Shown: positions 56,440 to 64,000 of the stretch, piece after piece
Numbering within the stretch: the first letter of the stretch is position 1
Layout of the letters: every line of letters starts with the position of its first letter
Assembly: GCA_963932465.1 (NCBI GenBank)
Contig: OZ010793.1
Span: forward strand, 261,451,696-261,515,695
DNA from: Maratus speciosus
Taxonomy: Eukaryota > Arthropoda > Arachnida > Araneae > Salticidae
Direction: 5' to 3'
DNA: 64,000 nucleotides
The notes under the pieces: model-generated
What the model saw: the letters and a program-made list of their open reading frames with translations, nothing else
The model's database searches: none
What the model was told of the DNA's origin: nothing
Translations under genes and position numbers: made by a program

Positions 56440-57245
56440 ATAACATTGAACTTGTTTCTTTGCGGGATATAGTTTAATTCTTTCACAAAAGGATGGTTCT
56501 GAATCGAAATATGTGAATTTGACATGATCACTGGACAAATTATTGATTCGTAAGGTGTTAACAGCAGAAAAATATTGTACATATTTTTCTATGTTATTAT
56601 GCGTAGCACTTAAAGTACGTGTACAGGAGAACTAAAAAATATTACGGTCTATGAAGATACATCGTTTGCGACATATTTTAATGATGTTACTCTGTTACGA
56701 ACATAAAAAATATGAATTTCTGAGGTGCACTGATCCATGCTTTCTATAAAATACGGAGTGAAATCATTCAACATTCATTTTATGTAAAGCAAAAGCGTTC
56801 GATTATATAATGGTCTACAAGTAAAATTTGTTCGCAGCGAAGTTTCAATTATGCTGCACTATTTCAAACATGATGAAATTAATATACATTACTGAGGTTT
56901 ACTACAAGATGCTTGCAGTAGGATATGATGTGCATTCCATTTATCGTTCATTTACATGAACACAACAGTAATGTCTGTATGAAATAAAAATAAAAACTCC
57001 GCTGAAATCAGATGCGTGAAGAAAGGAAAAGACAATGTATGAAAAAAGAGAACATCACGCTTTGATGATGTGTGAAACTGATTGATGTGATTAGGTCAAG
57101 CGTTTGTAGAATAGAGGAAATATATATTTTTTCATAGCAAGAGTTTTATAAGATGCTCGCCAATAAGACAGATCGCACCCGCAAAAAGTGTGATAGTCCC
57201 CCTTTTCACGCATCGTCTATTTCCTTTAAACCTTTCTAATCGCTC
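56440..57245 (+). repeat. segmental duplication, copy 2, interrupted by an R-family segment
   Basis: It matches 51010-51815 in the order given there, but between about 56580 and 56985 it contains an R-family fragment (CGTGTACAGGAGAACTAAAA, CATATTTTAATGATGTTACT) that copy 1 lacks. Confidence 0.65.
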
Positions 57246-57351
57246 TTCAGGGTAGGAACAAAAGTTCACTTTCTTCGGAACAGATTTGAATTTGCTCCCC
57301 ACCGAATATCACAATTGAACCTTTTTATCGCTAAGGGTCGGCGGTATATTA

Positions 57352-57588
57352 TTGACTTTTTCCCGATCTCTTTTCAATTTGTCTGAGTGTAACCCCCCTC
57401 CTTTTATAACCCTCCAAGTTATCATAATGGAAGCGGGGGCATCTGACGATTATTCATGGGGATGTGGCGATGGGAAGTATGAAACATCATCTTGTTCGAA
57501 TTGTAGTCCAGAGATATTAGTCACGTGCGAACAGGAGATAAGAAGTCTTGCAGCTTGTAAGAAAGTCAAGTTATATAATGGCAAATGA
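57352..57588 (+). CDS. hypothetical small cysteine-containing ORF
   Basis: Open for 78 codons from 57352, or 53 codons from the better-placed ATG at 57427 (context CATAATGG). From there it reads MEAGASDDYSWGCGDGKYET, SSCSNCSPEILVTCEQEIRS and LAACKKVKLYNGK. Five cysteines are present; no signal peptide or transmembrane segment is seen. AATAAA follows at about 57608. It lies just after segmental copy 2. The composition is less AT-biased than the flanks, which favours coding, but no family is recognised and it could be one exon of a larger gene or noise. Confidence 0.25.
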   Translation: MTFSRSLFNLSECNPPPFITLQVIIMEAGASDDYSWGCGDGKYETSSCSNCSPEILVTCEQEIRSLAACKKVKLYNGK

Positions 57589-57609
57589 ATGATACACAAG
57601 ACAAGGAAT

Positions 57610-58140
57610 AAAAAAAGCTCAATTTCCATTCATTAAATAAAATGCAGCCTGATTTCGTTTTATTGCAAATTCAGCAGAGGCTATATCGCGTAACAAACCC
57701 CAACCGATCGACCTATTGATAAGAACCTCCCACATTTGAGCAAAAAATCTTCGGGGAGTAGTTTCTTAAATGTATTCACTGACTTAATTTGAATTCACAG
57801 ATTATCAATAAGGAAAAATACGCTGACTTGATTAAAGTGAAGCAAGAATAAAATTCCTATTCTACATAGAATACGAACCTGCAACATTTGTCGTACACTT
57901 ATCTCAGATTTATAAAATGATAATTCCCTTGCACAGGAAAGAGGGAATTTAGCCGTTAAAATTCACTCACAGAGTGCTATAAAACACATTTTTATGAATA
58001 TGATGACATTAGAATAGTTAATTTTTTGTACAAACTTTTGTGTGATCGCGGTTTAAAATCCACCAAGTGTTAATCATGGAACTATCAATAAAGAGGAACT
58101 GACATATCTTTAAAATAGTGAAGCTTTAACTGTAACCGCT
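57610..58140. other. unassigned AT-rich DNA
   Basis: Nothing recognised. Confidence 0.4.
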
Positions 58141-58149
58141 GTCGCTGGG

Positions 58150-58567
58150 GTTGATTGCCGTCTGGGCAATCTTCCACCAGTAAATTTAAAAAGAAATTTT
58201 CTCCTTATGCTTAAATGCTTTATTAATGTAAAACTTCAATGATAAATAATGGAAGAAACAGATATTCATTTCTACTGGTGGAAGTTTACTTTAGCGGTAG
58301 TCAGACTCTGCGTTTCCGCCATATTGTGACAACCTAGACAAACGCCTGACAGTGCCAGTGAAAACGATTATAATACCTGGGCAAACTGACACCAGTAAAA
58401 ACAAGTAGAATATTTAACCATATTTATCAGAGAAATGTTTCGTGAAAAAACCGTTAAAATAAGACAAATTTTTCTATTCAAAATTTACTGGTGGATGTTT
58501 ACTCTGGTGGCCATCAGAAACTGGTTGATCCGACTTAAAAAATCAACCGCCATCTTGTGATAACCTC
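58150..58567. repeat. two tandem copies of a ~230-bp inverted-repeat unit
   Basis: Unit 1 (58150-58330) has CCACCAGTAAATTT ... CTACTGGTGGAAG and CCGCCATATTGTGACAACCT. Unit 2 (58378-58567) has ACACCAGTAAAAA ... TTACTGGTGGATG and CCGCCATCTTGTGATAACCT. The CACCAGTAAATTT core also occurs in the TTAA elements of the 13915 type. Confidence 0.7.
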
Positions 58568-60672
58568 CTCATTTACTTCACTCGCAGCTGGTAGACAATA
58601 TACTATATGTCTTCCACTCTTTATTCATATCTCCATTGTGTCAATAGATAAAGAAAACGTCCTCATTATCGATATTAAACAGCACGCAGTTGTAGAATTT
58701 ACCGTTTAAGAATAACATTTCCGATATTGTTTAAACATTCTTTTGGAATTTGAAGTAACTCTGCAACCTAGTATCAGTATACATTTGTTCCGACAAAAGT
58801 GAAAACAAACGAAGATGTATTACGTATAATATGTAATATTTTATAATTTGTAAACAGATAGTGCAAAATTTTCGAGCAAATTGCTTATAATTAAACTTTG
58901 GAATCAGAAGTAAGACGGAAAAAATACTTAAAAGAAAGGAAGTATTTTTAATATTGCATTAATGTTGCAAAATGAGTTAGTGGATTACCAAGCAATAATT
59001 ACTGTTTCTACTTAGATTTAATTTTTGATCTCAATTACAGTAATTTTTACCGATAAGATATGTTATTGGGATTTAATCATAGCCTCATCAAACATATTTT
59101 TTTTCTAGAAATAATAAGTTTCTTTCTGATTTTATTTTCGTTTTCTCAAAATACATAGAATACATGCCTTGGAACCGCACGATGTTTCTGGAATCGTCTT
59201 GTGACTTAGAGTTACGTCTTCGAATTTCTTAAAATTCGGACATTTATTATCAATAGCCAAGAGTTATTTTCTATGTTCGTAATCAAAATAACTTTTAAAA
59301 AATCCTGCGTCAAGCATAAATATGAAACACTTTTCAACACATTCAGAATGTTCTAACAAAATTGCAACGGCATTATTTTGATTGCTCCTGTAAACAAACT
59401 ATAAGAGCTACATACTTCCTTTTTAGTACTAAACATACTACAGTAAAGCTCAATAACACTTACAATGCAATCCGAGTATGTTTACTCGAGTAGAGTACGA
59501 GCAGACAGACGGCCGAACAAACCGCATTCAAAAACAAAAAATGTAAAAAAAATAAAATAAAAAAAAACCTTTCAGAAATTGCTACATGTGTGTTATTTGG
59601 CACGATCATGACTTGATAATGAAAATTTTAAAGCTGGACACTTAGACAGTGTTGTAAATTGGCCAGGTTTTTTTTCAAATACCTACCGCTATTTTCGAAT
59701 AGTAATAGTATTTGCATTATTTAATATGTCATTAAAGCGCATATTAAGATTCGGAAATAGTGGGTATATATCTGAATTAAAAAAAGCTCGTCTATTAGCC
59801 ACACTTTCACCGCAGAAAGAAAATATTTTGCTCCATAATCACAGATTAACACTTTTAAAAGGAATGTATACAAGAACTGCATGAAAAACATAACTGTGCA
59901 CACATATTTCATTGTTATTGATATTAAATTTCTTTATAAAAACAAATTTTCCAGAATCAAGTATGATGTAATAATAAAAACATGAATTAATTAATTCTCC
60001 ACAATCAGGAGTAACTATGATAAAAAGAAAATTTGAATTTTATTGTTAAAACTCTCATATAAATTTTCAAACTATATTTAAACACCAAGAAATCTGAAAT
60101 TTATTTGCACTCATTATTATAAGCTTAGAATATGCAATATTGGTTAAAAAAGAGCTCATGCACTGTTAAAATAGGCCCGTATAAAATAGTGAAACAATAT
60201 GCACGTACAAAAAATTGTGATTAAAAATGTGAAACGTCAAAAATGTCATTTATATACAAAGTAAATCAGTGTTTTAGATGTCTACTGTACAAGTTTTCTT
60301 ACAGTTGCTTTGTAGTGCATTTTTAATTTACATCTGTGCAGTGGATGAAGTAGATTTTTATTATAATAAGGATTTTATAAATTAAATGTTTGGATCACCA
60401 ATTTTTTGGGCACCATCAATATCTCAAGCCTTGGAAAACATTCGATCTGCCGTGCCAATAGTGGGGCACTGAACACGACTATTTACAGAAGTTGCTAATG
60501 TGTATTAGGAGATAATATCTTCAAGAAATCGGCGAAAATTTCACATTTTAAAACTACTATTTTTTGCTTTTTTAAACTTTGATCGTAAAGAATATTTAAA
60601 TTTCGGGTTTTCTTTATTCATATTTGCTTTTCTTTTAATTTCATTTTGTAAGTAATAAAAATTATCTATACA
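58568..60672. other. unassigned DNA with an R-family fragment near 59330-59530
   Basis: The fragment ends GAGTACGAGCAGACAGACGG, parallel to the R1 and R4 ends. The rest is AT-rich with no recognised gene. A short frame at 60386-60472 (MFGSPIFWAPSISQALENIR...) is open but unsupported. Confidence 0.45.
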
Positions 60673-61309
60673 GTCGAACCTCTATTTAACGAAGTCGCTA
60701 AATTCCGGAAAAAAGTTCGTTATAGGGAAAATTCGTTAAATAGAGATTCACCTTTTTAAATACTTTAAACCACATAAAACAGATTTTAAATTCATAAACA
60801 CTAAATATTTTTACTAAAAGTAATTAACCACATTTTTTTAAAAATAAATTATATCGATTTGCTTTATTTATTTTACCCACCAATATCCATCATCAATTCA
60901 TTTTTTCTGTGCTTAAATCTTTGAAATCTGCAAGGAAAAGAAAACATTGTCCGGGAATACACTGTATTTTCTGTTTAAAGTAAATAGTTTTACATTAAAA
61001 TTAACGAATTTTAATGACATTATCGTATTTATTATTATTATAACAAATAATTTTAACCATACATTAACATATGCGTCCTTAAATTTAATTTCTGAAAAAC
61101 TCTGTTAATTTTGCCTGAGTTTTTTATTTAAAAAAGTGCTTTTTCTCGTAATACGTCTTGCATCTTTGCAATGCACCAAAAACCCCTTCATGCGTATTTT
61201 CTTCTAACTTATAATTCGAGTCGGATTGTTTCAAATGTTCCAGTTCTCCATAGTGTATGGTAAAATCCCGATGGTAATGGGATTGCGATCGTAGCGCTTT
61301 TAGTGACAA
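60673..61309 (-). mobile_element. partial Tigger/pogo-like element (left end only)
   Basis: CAGTCGAACCTCTATTTAACG after TA at about 60671 is a Tigger-type terminus; TTCGTTAAATAGAGATTCAC repeats it inverted 50 bp inside. A minus-strand frame (61124-61309) reads SLKALRSQSHYHRDFTIHYG, ELEHLKQSDSNYKLEENTHE and GVFGALQRCKTYYEKKHFFK then stop. Its orientation and position match a Tigger transposase C-terminus, but I cannot confirm the family from residues. No right end was found. Confidence 0.4.
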
Positions 61310-62499
61310 TGGTGATGAAATTCCCCATCCTTGTAATATTTTTATTATTGAGTTTCTACCTTATTGTGATCTTTCTTTTTTTAATGTTGCATGTTTACGT
61401 TTTCAGTAGAATCTTACACAAATACATGAACATAGAATAGATATTCTGTTTTATATGTCTAATATATATTCTATGTTCATGCACGGATATATGCCTTTTT
61501 TTCTTTTTTCATGATGAGTGAACGATTTAAGTGCAGCGAAAAACAAGCTAAAAATTTCTTCGAATGCTGTATATCAAAAGCAATGGTGCAATATAAAAAT
61601 ATACGGAATATCGCACTCTACCAGTCCCAGAAAATTTCATAAATATTACCATTTGGAAGGAAATTTTTATAGCCGATGTTTTATTAATTTATGAAGTTTA
61701 ACGTATTAAACAATCGTTACAACAATCTTTTAAAATTTACGCAAATTCACTTTCTTACAAATAAAATAAAAATATTGTTTTTAGTGTAAATAACGTACAA
61801 TCAACTCAGTAATATTTATAATATTAACATATAAGAAATAATAATAAAATTACTGATGGGGAAAAATTTCTTTCGACAAATTTTAGAATTATATAAATCT
61901 AGAAGTTAAAAATAAATAGAGGGACTGACAATAAAATTATACATATATTTATTCGATATGAATAAATTAACACAATACCTGAATTTGAATTTTTACTATT
62001 TAATCTCATAAACTTACATATTTACGTTCTTAACAGAATTTTCTAGGGTTTTTCTTTTATATTATTACTCTAACTATCATTTAGTAAGTTAAAGGTAAAC
62101 GAGCAAGTACGAAAAAGAAAGAAAAAAATAGCAGCTAAATAAATACAGCATAAATAGAATATCGTTTGCCTCTGCTTCGTTTTAGGAAAGAATAGATATT
62201 CAAAACGTAGAGCGTAAACATATTTCTTCAACATACGAAAATTTAGAAGGCTTTTTAATTCTTACCCCTTGTCGGTAGTGACGCTAGTACTGTTGCCATT
62301 ACAGATTTTGCCCTAAATGTCCCATCTTGTATGTTAATCTATGATTGCGACCGACGGAGGGTTAAGGAAATCGTTCAACTTTTAAATTCCTGCTACCCAA
62401 ACATGCATAGGTAATATCCGTACTGAATTCCTTTCTTCATTAAACGGTCAATAAACCTGAAAACACATTGAAAACATCTTAAAATAAGAAATGTCAAAA
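61310..62499. other. unassigned AT-rich DNA
   Basis: No gene or paired repeat ends recognised. A local inverted repeat around ATGAACATAGAATAGATATT...ATATTCTATGTTCAT lies at about 61427-61479. Confidence 0.5.
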
Positions 62500-62819
62500 T
62501 ATAGACTTAGTTCTTTTATTAATCATCGATTCAATTAAGTATATAAATAAAGCTTTGATAGATCTTTTTATGCAAATACTAATGTCCTTTTGCACAAACA
62601 TTCTTCTTAACATATTTATGCATGTAAAATCATTTGTTTTGTTCTGTACATTGCGAAATATGGCTAATGATTTCTAATAAAGTGTTTTTTCCCCTTTAAA
62701 TATTTATTGTTATTGTATTCAATCATCATGGATTCAATTAAGTATATAAGTAAAACTTTGATAGTTCTTTTTATGCATGTGTCATTTTGCACAAAAGTTC
62801 TTCTTAACATGCTTATGCA

Positions 62820-62974
62820 CGCAGATCTGCCAAGTCTACGACTTTTTGGATACCAGTATTTTAATATAGAAGATGTTCTTTTATTTAATTGGAACATCTG
62901 AGCGATTTAAAAGAACAGCATTTTCTCTAAGATAATAGTGGCGTGCAAAAAGCCGGAGACTTGGCAACTCTGCG
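62820..62974. mobile_element. 155-bp miniature element in the array, copy 1
   Basis: CGCAGATCTGCCAAGTCTAC on the left is mirrored by GAGACTTGGCAACTCTGCG on the right, and the inner GACTTTTTG pairs with CAAAAAGCC. TATGCA (62814-62819) and TATGTA (62975-62980) flank it. Subunits without the insertion read TTATGCATGTAAAATC. Confidence 0.85.
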
Positions 62975-63370
62975 TATGTAAAATCAATCGTTTCGTTCTG
63001 TACATTGAAAAAATATGGCTAACGATTTCTAATAAAATGTTTTTCGCTTTAGTTATATATTAACATTGTATTACACATTTATGAATCACGAAATCAATTA
63101 TTATAGGTAAAACTTTGATAGATATTTTTACGCATATGTCATTTTGCACAAAAATTCTTAACATGTTAATGCATGTAAAATAAATCCTTTTGTTCTATGC
63201 ATTAAAAAAATATGGCTAATAATTTCTAATAAAGTGTTTTTTCCCTTTAAATATTTATTGTTATTGTATTCAATCCCCATGGATTCAATTAAGTATATAA
63301 GAAAAAAATTAATAGATCTTTCAACGCATATGTCATTTGGCTCAAATATTCTTCCTAACATGCTTATGCA

Positions 63371-63525
63371 CGCAGATCTGTCAAGTCTCCGACTTTTTGG
63401 ATACCAGTATTTTAATATAGAAGATGTTCTTTTATTTAATTGGAACATCTGGGCGATTTAAAAGAACAGCATTTTCTCTAAGATAATAGTGGCGTGCAAA
63501 AAGCCTGAGACTTGGAAACTCTGCG
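63371..63525. mobile_element. 155-bp miniature element in the array, copy 2
   Basis: Nearly identical to 62820-62974, with the same flanking TATGCA/TATGT and the same position in the unit. It was therefore copied by array expansion rather than inserted independently. Confidence 0.88.
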
Positions 63526-64000
63526 TATGTAAAATCAATCGTTTCGTTCTGTACATTGAAAAATATGGCTAACGATTTCTAATAAAATGTTTTTCGCTTT
63601 AGATATGTATTAACATTGTATTAAAGAATCACGAAATCAATTATATAGGTAAAACTTTGATAGATATTTTTACGCATATATCATTTTGCACAAAAATTCT
63701 TAACATGTTAATGCATGTAAAATCAATTATTTTGTTCTATACATTAAAAAAATATGGCTAATAATTTCTAATAAAGTGTTTTTTCCCCTTAAATATTTAT
63801 TGTTATTGTATTCAATCCCCATGGATTCAATTAAGTATAAGAAAAAAATTAATAGATCTTTCAACGTACATGTCATTTAGCACTAAAATTCTACTTAAGA
63901 TGTTTATGCATGTAAAATCAGTCGTTTTGGTCTGTACATTGAAAAATATGGCTAATAATTTGTAATAGTTTCCACTTAAATATGTATTAATTGTAAATTG

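Larger units (their letters stand above)
62500..64000. repeat. tandem array, ~545-bp units built from ~190-bp subunits
   Basis: GGATTCAATTAAGTATA occurs at about 62731, 63280 and 63822, with a variant at about 62528. Within each unit, AAACTTTGATAGAT.TTTTT, GCATGTAAAATCAAT and AAAAATATGGCTAA.AATTTC recur as subunits. The array runs off the right edge of the window. Open frames in it repeat with the unit and overlap on both strands, so they are not genes. Confidence 0.9.

Noticed and set aside
60386..60472. 28-residue ORF MFGSPIFWAPSISQALENIR...
   Set aside because: Protein-like but too short, without splice signals or recognised family; left as unsupported.
62664..63461. Pairs of overlapping ORFs on both strands
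   Set aside because: They repeat with the tandem array and include the miniature element; no independent support for coding.

Overview
The window is AT-rich eukaryotic nuclear DNA with very low coding density: exons bounded by canonical splice signals, a Pol III tRNA gene, microsatellites, long poly(A)/poly(T) tracts and dense class II transposons (Tc1/mariner, Tigger/pogo, hAT, TTAA-flanked miniature elements, Helitrons). No bacterial, viral or organellar gene organisation is seen. The mix of elements suggests an arthropod, perhaps a spider or other chelicerate. That placement is inference from style, since no diagnostic gene is present. All identifications rest on reading the sequence and on memory of families; no database was searched.

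Host gene (about 3.3-15.6 kb, + strand): an exon at 3371-3548 encodes two hydrophobic helices resembling TM6 and TM7 of an adhesion-type (family B) seven-transmembrane receptor and ends in phase 0 at a strong donor. A terminal exon at 13245-13457 begins in phase 0, opens with a helix-8-like VREIF segment, and carries a charged tail, a stop and AATAAA signals. The 9.7-kb intron between them is packed with transposon debris. Downstream, the tail-coding part of the last exon plus its 3' UTR is repeated three more times (13554, 14224, about 15445) with progressive decay. Upstream exons lie outside the window.

1-3.3 kb: unassigned AT-rich DNA, a 126-bp-period direct duplication and two inverted-repeat elements. 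3.7-12.2 kb (intron): broken mariner transposase, hAT and TTAA miniature elements, a 1.75-kb foldback element holding only the last codons of a transposase, two ~1.2-kb TA-flanked elements, and a tRNA-Thr(UGU) gene inside a palindrome. 12.4-13.1 kb: small Helitron-like element. 14.6-23.7 kb: tandem repeats, miniature elements and long unassigned stretches. 23.8-26.8 kb: decayed Tigger element with a hAT element inserted exactly at its right edge. 28.5-29.7 kb: tandem and dispersed repeats. 30.0-32.3 kb: decayed DD34E Tc1-like element carrying a satellite-rich insert. 32.6-34.8 kb: another terminal-inverted-repeat element. 35.4-36.8 kb: three-monomer higher-order tandem repeat. 37.0-42.2 kb: copies of one ~1.07-kb foldback family, nested several layers deep. 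43.0-50.3 kb: a 6.1-kb hAT-like element with a perfect 8-bp target duplication, enclosing a Helitron that itself encloses two smaller elements. 50.5-60.6 kb: a diverged segmental duplication, an unrecognised open frame containing a 51-bp duplication, and a cysteine-containing small ORF. 60.7-64 kb: a Tigger-like end and a ~545-bp tandem array with a miniature element amplified inside it.

Nothing seen forms a pathway. The main story is a receptor gene with an expanded intron and duplicated terminal exons, embedded in a layered transposon record from which insertion order can be read using target duplications and empty sites. No transposase in the window looks intact.
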